Assembly: GCA_020442165.1 (NCBI GenBank)
Contig: JAGRKV010000034.1
Coordinates: forward strand, 1-64,000
Source: Hyphomicrobiaceae bacterium
GTDB taxonomy: Bacteria; Pseudomonadota; Alphaproteobacteria; Rhizobiales; Hyphomicrobiaceae
Length of the DNA: 64,000 bases
Reading direction: 5' to 3'
The translations under genes were made by a program, and so were the position numbers. How positions within the stretch are numbered: the stretch's first letter is position 1; every line of letters begins with the position of its first letter. Of the stretch, positions 17,525-26,826 are shown piece after piece. The notes under the pieces were generated by a model. That model was not told the DNA's origin. It worked only from the letters and a program-made list of their open reading frames with translations, and ran no database searches.

Positions 17525-18289
17525 TCAAGCGCAGCCAGCGATAGGCTGGTTCGCTCGAACCGAGATGGCAGTGTCCGTGTCTTCAGGAAAATTATTCGGA
17601 GTGAGGCCGCCAAAGCGGCGATGGCGGCGCTTGAATGCGGCGACTGCCATGGCGAGATCCTCGCTGGAGAAGTCCGGCCATAAGCGCTCGGTGAAACAGA
17701 ATTCCGCGTAGGCGGACTCCCACAGCAGGAAATCAGACAAGCGCTGTTCGCCGCTGGTGCGGATCAGCAAATCGACATCGGGAATATCGCAGCACAGTTT
17801 TTGCATCATTGCTTCCCTGGTCGGATGGGCACCGCATTCAACCGCCGCGGCGAGGATGGCATCGCGGCTGGAGTAGTCGAGTGCGATGCGCAATGTGAGG
17901 GCGTCACCGCTGCTGGTTGCGCATTCAGCGCGCTCAATCAATTGTGGAATGCCGGTAGGCAGGCGGTCGCGCCGTCCAATCACCTGGAGCCTGATGCGAT
18001 TTTCAGCGAGACGTGTGACTTCATCCTTCAGGTAGCCGCGCAGCAACGACATGAGGGCTGAGACTTCATGTAGCGGACGGCGCCAGTTGTCGGCGGAAAA
18101 GGCGTAGACAGTCAGCGCTGAAATTCCCAAGCTCGGTGCCACCTCCACGATGCGTTTCAAAGCCTCGACACCGGCGCGGTGGCCTTCGCTACGCGGCAAT
18201 CGGCGGGCGGCGGCCCAACGGCCGTTGCCGTCCATGATGACGGCAACGTGGAACGGTGGGATGGCGGTGGCAGCGATATTACTTGGCAT
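17525..18289 (-). CDS. uppS: Isoprenyl transferase (undecaprenyl diphosphate synthase)
   Basis: This 254-residue cis-prenyltransferase adds isopentenyl diphosphate units to farnesyl diphosphate to make the C55 carrier for peptidoglycan and polysaccharide assembly. The signature [12 protein letters not shown] holds the catalytic Asp (about residue 20). [19 protein letters not shown] and the C-terminal [21 protein letters not shown] block are all present. GGAG lies 8 bases before the ATG. It sits 78 bases upstream of the sucrose operon on the same strand. In many alphaproteobacteria the housekeeping copy lies with frr and cdsA instead, so this may be a second copy. Confidence 0.9.
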   Translation of the reverse strand: MPSNIAATAIPPFHVAVIMDGNGRWAAARRLPRSEGHRAGVEALKRIVEVAPSLGISALTVYAFSADNWRRPLHEVSALMSLLRGYLKDEVTRLAENRIRLQVIGRRDRLPTGIPQLIERAECATSSGDALTLRIALDYSSRDAILAAAVECGAHPTREAMMQKLCCDIPDVDLLIRTSGEQRLSDFLLWESAYAEFCFTERLWPDFSSEDLAMAVAAFKRRHRRFGGLTPNNFPEDTDTAISVRANQPIAGCA

Positions 18290-18375
18290 CGCAAAGTCTC
18301 CTGGAGTGTTTCGGCGCTAGCTGGGCGTGGCAGCGCCATCGTCCAGATTGGAATCACTACGTTGTTTGAGAGCGG

Positions 18376-18750
18376 CTATGCCGGCCTTGGTTTCAGCTTG
18401 GTGCGGCCGCCTGCCGTTTGCGGCCCAGCGGCGGTGGCGGCGTCGCGCACGACCTGTTCGAGGACCTCGATGTATTCGAGAAAGCGTTTGCGGCCGGAGG
18501 CCGTGAGCTTACAGGTGGTGAGCGGGCGCTTTTTCTCGAAGGTCTTGGAAATCTCAACGACTCCAGATTCCTCCAGCACCTGCAGATGTCGGGAGAGGTT
18601 GCCGTCTGTTAGCCCGCACAACTGCTTGAGATCGCCGAACGCCAGACCCTTGGGGTGCGACATCAGCGAGGTCATTATGCCCAGGCGTGCCTTCTCGTGG
18701 AGAACGCGATCCAATCCATCATAGGCGAATGGCGGCTCATCCGGCGTCAT
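18376..18750 (-). CDS. Winged-helix transcriptional regulator
   Basis: This 124-residue DNA-binding protein of the winged-helix type (ArsR/MarR-like, single domain) reads VLHEKARLGIMTSLMSH, then FGDLKQLCGLTDGNLSRHLQ as the recognition helix region, then LEESGVVEISKTFEKKRPLT as the wing. The ATG at 18750 has AGAGG nine bases upstream; a TTG at 18774 is less likely. It overlaps the end of the upstream membrane-protein gene by 14 bases, so the two are coupled. Its likely target is its own operon. The ligand is unknown. Confidence 0.82.
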   Translation of the reverse strand: MTPDEPPFAYDGLDRVLHEKARLGIMTSLMSHPKGLAFGDLKQLCGLTDGNLSRHLQVLEESGVVEISKTFEKKRPLTTCKLTASGRKRFLEYIEVLEQVVRDAATAAGPQTAGGRTKLKPRPA

Positions 18751-19357
18751 CGGTGGCGTCCTCTTTTTCGGCAATGTGCAAGATCACTCCAAGTGCGAGC
18801 TGGCCCAATCCAAAGGGCAACCCCATGTCCCAGGGCGATATGGTCCGCGCCGTGCTCGCGAGTGCCAGAGTGATGGCGCCGGCACACAGATAGAAGGCAG
18901 CGGCAAGTAATACAGTGCGGGGCAGAAAGCGAACGGCAGCGAACAGGCCGAGGCCGACCAGCATTTGCCACAGGCCCGGCATCAGCCAAGCGAATTCCGG
19001 CGCGTTGGTCATGATGATCGCGGCGATGACAGCGCCCGTCGCTCCGAACGGCAGAAAGTGTTCGACTGCGTTCAAAAGCATTACGTCGGCGAGGCCACCG
19101 TGCTTGCGGCGGGTGCGCGCCCGCATCTCGATGCCAATGAGGAGACACGCGATGATGGCTAGTGTGATCCAGACGAGCAGGGTTTCGCGCGGTTCCGACG
19201 AAGGCAGGATGGCGGCCGACTGCAGTGTCGCGGTGGCAAGCGCCATGAAACCTGTCAACGCAATAACAGCTGGGCCAAAGCCGCGAAACATCGTGCCTGC
19301 GGCGAGCTGCACCCGGATGCGGCTGATATCGGCCAAAGCTTTGTGAAGGTCACTCAT
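18737..19357 (-). CDS. Multi-pass membrane protein encoded with the winged-helix regulator
   Basis: The protein has 206 residues from ATG 19357; upstream in-frame codons to 19498 look non-coding. After a short helical head (MSDLHKALADISRIRVQLAA) there are about five to six hydrophobic segments, including FGPAVIALTGFMALATATL, TLLVWITLAIIACLLIGIEM, ATGAVIAAIIM, LWQMLVGLGLFAAV and VLLAAAFYLCAGAITLAL. No catalytic motif is seen. It probably senses or modulates something at the membrane together with the overlapping regulator. This kind of pair recurs in alphaproteobacteria, but its function is not known to me. Confidence 0.7.
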   Translation of the reverse strand: MSDLHKALADISRIRVQLAAGTMFRGFGPAVIALTGFMALATATLQSAAILPSSEPRETLLVWITLAIIACLLIGIEMRARTRRKHGGLADVMLLNAVEHFLPFGATGAVIAAIIMTNAPEFAWLMPGLWQMLVGLGLFAAVRFLPRTVLLAAAFYLCAGAITLALASTARTISPWDMGLPFGLGQLALGVILHIAEKEDATDDAG

Positions 19358-19548
19358 CTCTTGCTCAGAACAGTTTGTATTGCAAAGTACTGGGTGTGGC
19401 TTGCGTTTGCAAGAGGCGATTGCAGCGGTATTTTCGCAGGCTGGGGCGGCAATTGATGGACCGAGCGGGAGGCTCTGATCGAGGGCGTCGCGTGGCAACC
19501 GGCGCGGGAAGCAATCGAATTTCCCATCAGCTAGCTTTGCTAGGGTCC

Positions 19549-22500
19549 TTACGCCACGGGGCGCATCGGTGGTGTTGTCGCTGGGCCAATCGTGCGACGC
19601 CGAGCCAGAATGCGCGGCATGCGGCGCAGCGTCTTGAAGCTGCGCGTCATGTCATGGTGAATGCCCATCATTGCAGGCGTGAGCAGCAGCACCAGGACGA
19701 CGCCGAAGCCCAGTCCGTATGAGAGCGTTATCACGGTCGGCTTCAGAAACTGCGCTTGGCGGCTCGATTCCATCAGCAGAGGGGCGAGGCCGCCGACAGT
19801 GGTAAGTGTGGTCAGCAGCACGGCGCGGAGGCGATCGGCCGTGCCGTCGACGATGGCACTCAGCATATCGGATTTTTCGGCCCGCTCATCGATGGTGGTC
19901 ACGAGCACGATCGAGTCGTTGATGATGATGCCGGCCATGCCGATGAGGCCGACTACGGAAAACATCGACAGCGGTGTGGCGTGCAGCCAGTGGCCCCAGA
20001 TGGCGCCGATGAAACCGAATGGGATGATGAGCATGACGATTGCCGGTCGCGACCAGGAGGCGAAGATCCATGCGAGCACCAGATAGATGCCGATCAACGC
20101 GAGTCCCAGGCCGAGTTCCGCTTCACCCAGGAAGTCGCCTTCCTGCTCGGCAAGCCCGCCCATCGACCAGTTAACGCCAAAGCGCTGAGCGACGTCGGGG
20201 AGAATTTCACGGCGTAGCGCGGAGATGACTTCGGCGCTGGCTGCCGCGTCGTCGGATAGGTCTCCGGTCACGGCGACGCGGCGGTTGCCATTCTCGCGTC
20301 GAATCGATGAGAAGCCCTGTTCCTCGCCAACCGATGCAATCTCGCTCAGTGCAATAAAGCCATTGCCGCTGGGCATGGGTATGCGCGCCTGATGCAGATA
20401 GGCGGGGCCAACGTCGGCTTCGGGCAGGCGAACGCGGGCAATTACTTCCTGGCTTTCGCGTGCAAGCTTGATTGCTTCGATGCCATCGAGGCGTTGGCGA
20501 AGTGCGGCCGCGATCGCTTGCGTGGTAAAGCCCAGGGCTTCACCCTTCGGTTTCAGCTTGATGAGCAGTTCCGGGCGATCGTAGGCGAGATCGTCCTCGA
20601 CACCAGTGGCGGCGGGATAGCGCGCCAGGGCTGCCTTGACGGCTTCGGCCGCGGCCTTGAGTGTTGCCTCGTCGCGGCCAGCAAGACGGATATCTATCGC
20701 ATCGCCGCCGGGGCCTGACCGATCGCCACGCAACGCCAGCGTTTCCAAAAGCGGGTGGCGTTTGATCTCGTCCTGCCAGTCCTGGATGAACTGGTAGGCG
20801 GTATATGGCCGGCGGTCGGGATCGATCAGCTCGATGTCGTAGCCTGCCAGCTGATCGGCATCCTTGGTGTCGGCACCCTTGAGACCTCGTCCTGTGGAGC
20901 CGCCGAGTTTGGCTATGGCGACCTGAACGGGGGCGACGCCATATTTTTCGGCATAGCGTTTGTCGACAGCGGACAGTGCGCGATCGAGCTCTGACAGCAT
21001 GGACTTCGTGTCGGCGCGCGAGGCGTTGTCGAGCATTGCCAGATTGGCGCGAATGGTCGCTCGCTCCGGCGAAGAGAAGAACTGCCAGCGCACCGTCTTG
21101 TCGAGGAAGGCGGCTATGGATACGGCCAGGAGTGCCAGGCCGCCAGCGAGCACGGGGTAGCGGAAGCGCACTGCTATCCGCATGAATGGCTTGAAGATGC
21201 TTTCCTTGAAACGGTCAAAGCCGTGATTGACCCAGTTGCTCGGCATATCGAGCAGGCTCGCCTTGCCAGCGTGCGCGAGCGCATGGCGCATATGGGCCGG
21301 GAGAATGAAGAAGCTTTCGACGAGGCTGGCGAGAATGACAATGGACACCGTGAATGGGATATCGGACACCATGCGGCCCATGCGGCCGGTTATGAGGGAT
21401 AGAACCGCAAAGGCGATGACGGTTGTGATCGAGGCGGAAAAGACTGGCGCTGCCATGTGCTGTGCGGCTTTGGCGGAAGCTTCAGCGGGAGGAAGTCCCT
21501 GGCGTGCAAGATGATCGGCGTGCTCACCCACCACGATGGCATCATCGACGACGATGCCCAGGCAGATGATGAGCGCGAACAGCGAGATCATGTTGAAGGT
21601 GAAGCCGAACGCATACATCATCGCGAGAGTGGCTGCCATGGCAACGGGGATGCCAGCTGTGACCCAAAACGCAGTGCGCGCGGAGAGAAACAGGAAGAGC
21701 AGCACGACAACGACGAGAAGACCGCTGATGCCGTTGCGGACGAGGATGTCGAGGCGATCAGAAATCTCGCTAGCGCGTGGATGCACGAGCTTCATCGCGA
21801 CACCTTGCGGCAGACGCGGTGTCATTTGGGCGACAACGCTTTCAACGGTTGCCTGGAGTTTGATGGAGTCGCCTTGGGCGTCGCGGTTGACCTGGACGAT
21901 GATTGCCGGTTTGCCGTCGTGATACAGGGCAATTTTGCGATCGTGGCCTTCCTCGGCGACATTAGCGACGTCGCTCAGGAGTATCTTGCTGCCGTCGGGC
22001 AATGACCGTAGCGGGATTGCCGCCAGCGCTTCGGGCGTAAGCTCACGCGTTGCGGCACGGACGCGGGCGCCGGTGCTTTCGATGCGGCCGATCGGCTGCG
22101 TTCCGGTCTCCGCCTTGATGGCGGCGGATATGTCGGACAAGGCGATCTTGAAGCGTTCCAAGTCGCGGGGGCGGACGTCGATGCGGATCTCTGGGTCGGA
22201 AATTCCATCAATTGCGGTGAGCGTCACGCCCTTCGCAAACAGTTCGTTCTTCAATTCATCGGAAATGCGGTAGAGCTGGCTGACGTCCATGTCGCCGCTG
22301 ATGAGGACATCGGTGACGCGGTCGCGCCAGCGTCCGGGCCTCAGCACTGGTTTCTCGATGTCGGCGGGTAGATCGCGGATTTCGTCGATGGCCATCTTGG
22401 CATCATCCATCGCGGCGGCGATGTCGGTGCCGGGCTGGAACTCAAGCGTGACAGTGGCTGTTCCCTGGCGCGCGACAGCGGTGGCTGTCTTGACGCCGTC

Positions 22501-22758
22501 GAGCACCCGCAAGCGCGGCTCGATGCGCGAGATGATCGCTTCGTCCATCTCCTTGGGGCCGGCTCCCGACCAGGCGATTGTCACCGTGAGGGTGTCGACG
22601 GGCACGTCGGGGAAGAACTGCGCGCGCAGGCGCGTGGCGGCTGCAATTCCAGCAACCATCATGACCATGAGCAGCAAGTTGGCCGCTGTGCGATGCGACA
22701 CAAAGTATGCGAGCACGCCGCGACCGGTGGTGCCTGATCCTGACTGGTGGCTTGTCAT
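19549..22758 (-). CDS. RND-family efflux transporter permease
   Basis: This 1069-residue inner-membrane proton-driven exporter of the AcrB/HAE1 superfamily has an N-terminal transmembrane helix (AANLLLMVMMVAGIAAA) followed by a porter domain that begins FFPDVPVDTLTVTIAWSGA. TM4 holds the proton-relay pair in LGIVVDDAIVVGEH. The second half repeats the layout, ending in GGLAPLLMESSRQAQFL and a last helix GLGFGVVLVLLLTP. Length and layout are normal. Its ATG overlaps the stop of the upstream adaptor by four bases, so the two are co-translated. No outer-membrane channel gene is adjacent. The substrate is unknown. Confidence 0.92.
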   Translation of the reverse strand: MTSHQSGSGTTGRGVLAYFVSHRTAANLLLMVMMVAGIAAATRLRAQFFPDVPVDTLTVTIAWSGAGPKEMDEAIISRIEPRLRVLDGVKTATAVARQGTATVTLEFQPGTDIAAAMDDAKMAIDEIRDLPADIEKPVLRPGRWRDRVTDVLISGDMDVSQLYRISDELKNELFAKGVTLTAIDGISDPEIRIDVRPRDLERFKIALSDISAAIKAETGTQPIGRIESTGARVRAATRELTPEALAAIPLRSLPDGSKILLSDVANVAEEGHDRKIALYHDGKPAIIVQVNRDAQGDSIKLQATVESVVAQMTPRLPQGVAMKLVHPRASEISDRLDILVRNGISGLLVVVVLLFLFLSARTAFWVTAGIPVAMAATLAMMYAFGFTFNMISLFALIICLGIVVDDAIVVGEHADHLARQGLPPAEASAKAAQHMAAPVFSASITTVIAFAVLSLITGRMGRMVSDIPFTVSIVILASLVESFFILPAHMRHALAHAGKASLLDMPSNWVNHGFDRFKESIFKPFMRIAVRFRYPVLAGGLALLAVSIAAFLDKTVRWQFFSSPERATIRANLAMLDNASRADTKSMLSELDRALSAVDKRYAEKYGVAPVQVAIAKLGGSTGRGLKGADTKDADQLAGYDIELIDPDRRPYTAYQFIQDWQDEIKRHPLLETLALRGDRSGPGGDAIDIRLAGRDEATLKAAAEAVKAALARYPAATGVEDDLAYDRPELLIKLKPKGEALGFTTQAIAAALRQRLDGIEAIKLARESQEVIARVRLPEADVGPAYLHQARIPMPSGNGFIALSEIASVGEEQGFSSIRRENGNRRVAVTGDLSDDAAASAEVISALRREILPDVAQRFGVNWSMGGLAEQEGDFLGEAELGLGLALIGIYLVLAWIFASWSRPAIVMLIIPFGFIGAIWGHWLHATPLSMFSVVGLIGMAGIIINDSIVLVTTIDERAEKSDMLSAIVDGTADRLRAVLLTTLTTVGGLAPLLMESSRQAQFLKPTVITLSYGLGFGVVLVLLLTPAMMGIHHDMTRSFKTLRRMPRILARRRTIGPATTPPMRPVA

Positions 22759-24272
22759 GACCGTCCCTCCGCGCGGGCGATGCGCCTCTCCAATCGCTCG
22801 ATCAGGCGGCGGGAAGGCGTGGATTTCATAAGTTCGCCGAGGATCTTCTGGCGGCGTTCGTCAGACAGGGAGGTGTCGGCGGCAACGTAAGACCGCAGGG
22901 CGGAGCGGCGGCTGTCGTCAAGCGTGATGCCGTCTGCTTCGGCTGTTTCGGACGCATTGGCCTGTGCAGGTGTCGTGGCAACCGGCCGAGTTGCTTCAGG
23001 AGCAGCACTGCCGCGCGGCGTCACCTTGATGCCGCCTGCAAGGTAGGGCAAGCGGCGGCGCACGTAGCGGGTGCCGAAGGGAACATCGGCGACAACCAGC
23101 GTATCGGCCTCGCGACGCAGGATGCGCGCGGCGTGGTCGACGAGACGACTGTCGGCGCCGATCAGAAGTATGCGCCCATCAACTGTTGCTGCGTCAGCGG
23201 GGATGACTGCGACGTCGGCCAGCTGAGGTTCTGAAATGGTGACGGTGACGAAATCGCCGGGACGCAGTGCGCCGGTGCCTTCGCCGGTCAACCGGGCATA
23301 GACCGTGCGACCCGCCTGCACGGAGGCAATTGCCGAGGGACGATCCAGCACACCATCGACGACAACGTCTCGACCCGCAAGATCGAGACGTGCCTTGATG
23401 GCGAGCGGCTGTAGTTTCTCAACTTTGTCAGGATCGACGAGGTTGCCGAAGTCGCTGTTGCGAATAGGGAAGGAAACCTCCAGAGCCGCAGGATCGATGA
23501 GCATTGCTAGCTTCTCGTTTTGTGAGACACGGCGGCCTAGTGTCAGCGTCACATCGGCGAGACGGCCGGTGAACGGCGCGCGATAGGTCGTGTCGGCAAG
23601 CCCGCGTTCGGCATCGGACAGCGAGATGCGAGCACGATTGACGCCGGCCTCGGCCTTTTCGATGCGGCCCGCCAATGCGAGTTGCGCCTGCTCGCGCGCG
23701 ACGATCGCCTGATCGGCGGCTGATACGGAAAGGCGGGCCTCATCAAGAGCGCTCGAGGTGATGAGCTTCTTGCCGTGCAGCGTCTGCTTCCGCGCAAGAT
23801 CCGCGCGGTGGACCTCAGCCTGCGCCTTTGCTGCTTCGAGTTCCGCCTCGGAATGCTTGCGGCTCTGGCGTGCTTCCGCCAACTCGGCTTCGGCTTGCAC
23901 GAGGGCCGCTTTGGCGTCGGTCACGCGGCGGCCAGCAATTTCGGGATCGATGCGAAACAGCAGTTCGCCTTCCTGCACGGAGCGGCCGTCGCGCACGTTG
24001 GACGAGATCTCGGTGACCGGTCCGGTTGCCGGAGCGCGGATCTCCAGGCTGGTCCAGGCCTGCACTTGGCCGTATGCGGTGATGACAGGGGCGTGGAACT
24101 GCCGTTCCAGAACGCCGGCGTCGACGACGTAGCTGCGCTCGCGCTGGCCGCCACGAGAGGGCCCGTCTGGTGATGTGGCTGCAACGTAAAGGCGCCAGCC
24201 GCCAGCGCCGAGGAGGGCCAGGGTGATCCCGGTCACGAGGGCGCCTGTCAGGGCACGTTTCAGCACTTGCAT
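22755..24272 (-). CDS. RND efflux periplasmic adaptor (membrane fusion protein)
   Basis: This 505-residue partner of the permease has an N-terminal anchor helix (ALVTGITLALLGAGGW), a lipoyl/hairpin region with a long coiled coil (about 110-215, rich in AEAELAEARQSRKHSEAELE), then beta-barrel and membrane-proximal domains. The lipoyl half-motifs APATGPVTEI and RAPFTGRLADV are clear. The C-terminus carries an extra tail of about 100 residues: an Ala/Pro/Thr linker followed by a helical, charged segment (SDERRQKILGELMKS). This tail is unusual for the family. It starts the two-gene operon. Confidence 0.9.
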   Translation of the reverse strand: MQVLKRALTGALVTGITLALLGAGGWRLYVAATSPDGPSRGGQRERSYVVDAGVLERQFHAPVITAYGQVQAWTSLEIRAPATGPVTEISSNVRDGRSVQEGELLFRIDPEIAGRRVTDAKAALVQAEAELAEARQSRKHSEAELEAAKAQAEVHRADLARKQTLHGKKLITSSALDEARLSVSAADQAIVAREQAQLALAGRIEKAEAGVNRARISLSDAERGLADTTYRAPFTGRLADVTLTLGRRVSQNEKLAMLIDPAALEVSFPIRNSDFGNLVDPDKVEKLQPLAIKARLDLAGRDVVVDGVLDRPSAIASVQAGRTVYARLTGEGTGALRPGDFVTVTISEPQLADVAVIPADAATVDGRILLIGADSRLVDHAARILRREADTLVVADVPFGTRYVRRRLPYLAGGIKVTPRGSAAPEATRPVATTPAQANASETAEADGITLDDSRRSALRSYVAADTSLSDERRQKILGELMKSTPSRRLIERLERRIARAEGRS

Positions 24273-24659
24273 CTCGTCACTCCTGTCGCGGCTTTCGCCT
24301 GGAAGTCAAAGTGGTGTCGCCGGGCAGCCACCAGATTGGACGATGTGATATGAACTGCATCCCAAGCGCCCATGCAGCTGTTGTTCATTTGCGGCCCGTT
24401 TTTCGTGTCCTGGTGCGGTCGAGCGTCCAAGCGCCCTGAGTAGTGGCGGCGATATGCTGAAGGGAACGACGGCTCGGATGCCATTCCGTCGCAGGCAGTC
24501 CAGCGAAAGGTTGTCTGATGGGCCGCGGCTCTCCATTTTGTTAGGGTGCGGCGGCAAGATCTGAGCTGTGGCAACAACTTTTGCTTCGCTGAACGGGGTC
24601 TGGATACGGGTGATGGCATCCGATTCGGTTAGGGCTTCAACAGGACGACGTGACTGGAT
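24273..24659. other. Divergent intergenic region between efflux operon and cbiX-like gene
   Basis: Both flanking genes read away from this 387-base stretch, so it should hold two promoters. Overlapping minus-strand frames here (24306-24710, 24260-24619) give Arg/Pro/Ser-rich peptides without ribosome-binding sites and are not accepted. I see no clear operator. Confidence 0.4.
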
Positions 24660-25424
24660 ATGGGTGGCAATTCCGCGAATTTCAGGGCTGGCGCCGTGAT
24701 CGTGGCGCATGGTGAACGTGGCGGCGCCTTCTCCAATGCAATCCTGCTAGGACATGCAGGATTGGTCGCGAATATTGTTTCCGGTGTTGCCGTGCGCGCG
24801 GGCGTTTTGAGCGGAGAGCCGACACTTGAGGAAGCACTGGCCGCAGTCGCGGAACAGACGGATGGGCCGATCCTGATCTATCCGTTCTTCATGGCGGCTG
24901 GTTATTTCGTGAACGTGAAAATCCCCAAGCGCCTGGCGGATGCCGGGGTTGGCGAACGGTGCCGGGTGCTGGCGCCGCTCGGGACATCAGAAGCATTGCC
25001 AGCTTTGATCCATGCAAAAGCTCTGGATACTGCGGCCGGTGCGGGCATCGAGGCGTCGAGTGCGCGGCTACTCGTGGTCGGTCACGGTTCAAAGGTAGCG
25101 CGCGCTTCAGCAGAGGCAACCGCGGCGGTGGCGCTGCGCCTCAGGGAACTCGGCGGCTTTGCGGAGGTGGTGACGGCATTCCTGGAGGAGGCGCCGTTTC
25201 TGGACGACGTGGTGATGGCCAGTGACCGAGCAACGGTCGTGGTCGGATTTTTCAATGGCGATGGTTTGCACGCCGCCGAAGACGTCCCGCAGGCTCTCGC
25301 GGCGTTCACCGGGCCGATTGCGTATACGGGGCCTGTGGGAGCGTTCGCCGAAATTTCGGCCCTGATCGAGAAGACGATTGCGGCGTCGGTCAGCGAGACT
25401 ACAGGCGAGAGCGCCGAATTTTAG
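24660..25424 (+). CDS. CbiX/SirB-like sirohydrochlorin chelatase family protein
   Basis: This 254-residue protein is built from two similar halves. The first has AVIVAHGERGG (His about 20) and the second has LLVVGHGSKVARAS (His about 141). Such HG motifs place metal-binding His residues in class II chelatases that insert cobalt or iron into sirohydrochlorin. The blocks PILIYPFFMAAGYFVNVKIP and VTAFLEEAPFLDD also fit. No other cobalamin or sirohaem genes are adjacent, so the metal and pathway are unclear. The gene converges on metC with 8 bases between the stops. Confidence 0.7.
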   Translation: MGGNSANFRAGAVIVAHGERGGAFSNAILLGHAGLVANIVSGVAVRAGVLSGEPTLEEALAAVAEQTDGPILIYPFFMAAGYFVNVKIPKRLADAGVGERCRVLAPLGTSEALPALIHAKALDTAAGAGIEASSARLLVVGHGSKVARASAEATAAVALRLRELGGFAEVVTAFLEEAPFLDDVVMASDRATVVVGFFNGDGLHAAEDVPQALAAFTGPIAYTGPVGAFAEISALIEKTIAASVSETTGESAEF

Positions 25425-25432
25425 GCTTGGGT

Positions 25433-26692
25433 TCAGCCAGCATCCTTCATGCGCGCGAAACCCTTTTCCAGATCCAGCTTCAAATCCTCGACATCTTCAA
25501 GACCGATGTGCATGCGCAGCGCCGTTCCTTTTTCCGTCCATGGCGTGGCGGTGCGATACGAGCGCGGATCGAATGGGAGGATCAGGCTTTCATAGCCGCC
25601 CCACGAATAGCCCATGCCGAACAGTTCCAGGTTATCGACGAAGGCGGCGAGCGCCTTCTCGGAGACAGGATTGAGGACGAAGCCAAACAGACCGGATGCG
25701 CCGAGGTAGTCACGGGTCCAGATTTCGTGGCCGGGGTCTGAGGGAAGTGCTGGGTGCATGACACGGTGGACTTCGGGGCGGTCGGCAAGCCACTCGGCCA
25801 TGAGTACGCCCGATTGGTGATGCCGCGCGAGCCTGACGTCGAGCGTTCTCAGACCGCGAAGGGCCAAATAGGTTTCTTCAGATCCAGGCGAGGTTCCAAG
25901 CGCTTCCTTGGCGCGATCGAGATGCGGTGCGGCGCGTGGGTTACCGGTTACGACACCGAGCATCGCGTCGGCGTGGCCGACGATGTACTTGGTTGCCGCA
26001 TGGATAGAGACATCGACACCATGGGCGAAGGGTTTGAAGTAGAGCGGGCTTGCCCATGTGTTGTCCATGAGTAGCCAGATGCCCTTTTCATGCGTCACCT
26101 TGGCTATGGCGGGGATGTCCTGCATCTCGAACGTCTGTGAGCCCGGGCTTTCAGTGAAGACCAGTCGGGTGTTGGGTTCGATGAGATCGGCAATGCCAGC
26201 ACCGATCCTTGGATCGTAGTAGCGCGTGGTGACGCCGAGGTGCTTCAGCATAGTATCGCAGAACTTCCGCGTCGGCTGGTAGACCGTATCGACCATCAAG
26301 ATGCTGTCACCTGCTTCGACGAAGGCGAGGAGAGCCGTTGTCACCGCCTGGAGGCCCGAGCCCGTCAGTATGGTCATGAACCCGCCCTCCAGTTCGGCGA
26401 GTGCGTCGGTGAGCGCTGTGGTCGTCGGGGTCGCGCGACGGCCATAGGTGTAGGGCTGGCTTCGGGTTTTGAGGGCTTCCAGGGTTGGAAACAGCACTGT
26501 TGAGCCGCGATAGACGGGTGGATTGACGAAACCGCTGTTGGCGAAGGGTGTGCGTCCGAGGTGGATGGCCTGGGTGGCGTCACGGCGCGGCTTGGCAGAA
26601 TCGGAGGGGTCTGTGCACATGCTGGCTGGGGCTCCCGGTGCATGACGCGAACGGAGCATCGACTCCGAATGCGTGGCGATCGAATGTGTCAC
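25433..26692 (-). CDS. metC: Cystathionine beta-lyase
   Basis: This PLP enzyme of the Cys/Met metabolism family cleaves cystathionine to homocysteine, pyruvate and ammonia in methionine synthesis. The protein has 419 residues. The PLP-binding Lys lies in SIHAATKYIVGHAD (about 234). VNPPVYRGSTVLFPT, YTYGRRATPTTTAL, GSGLQAVT and DNTWASP are family blocks, and the pattern fits the MetC branch more than cystathionine gamma-synthase. The first 35 residues are not conserved-looking; starts at ATG 26692 or 26659 are possible. It is convergent with the cbiX-like gene. Confidence 0.87.
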   Translation of the reverse strand: MTHSIATHSESMLRSRHAPGAPASMCTDPSDSAKPRRDATQAIHLGRTPFANSGFVNPPVYRGSTVLFPTLEALKTRSQPYTYGRRATPTTTALTDALAELEGGFMTILTGSGLQAVTTALLAFVEAGDSILMVDTVYQPTRKFCDTMLKHLGVTTRYYDPRIGAGIADLIEPNTRLVFTESPGSQTFEMQDIPAIAKVTHEKGIWLLMDNTWASPLYFKPFAHGVDVSIHAATKYIVGHADAMLGVVTGNPRAAPHLDRAKEALGTSPGSEETYLALRGLRTLDVRLARHHQSGVLMAEWLADRPEVHRVMHPALPSDPGHEIWTRDYLGASGLFGFVLNPVSEKALAAFVDNLELFGMGYSWGGYESLILPFDPRSYRTATPWTEKGTALRMHIGLEDVEDLKLDLEKGFARMKDAG

Positions 26693-26826
26693 AGGTTGAG
26701 ACCCAATCGGAGACGACGGTCAAGACCTTGACCTATCGGAATGAGCGGGCCAAGGGTACGGGCCGCCGGTGTGCCAAGGGGGGGACCAGGGGCGCCGTGC
26801 CTGCCGGGTTGGAATATCAGGAGCTG

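Noticed and set aside
26693..26826. Possible SAM riboswitch upstream of metC
   Set aside because: The leader lacks recognisable SAM-II or SAH motif sequences and is very short.
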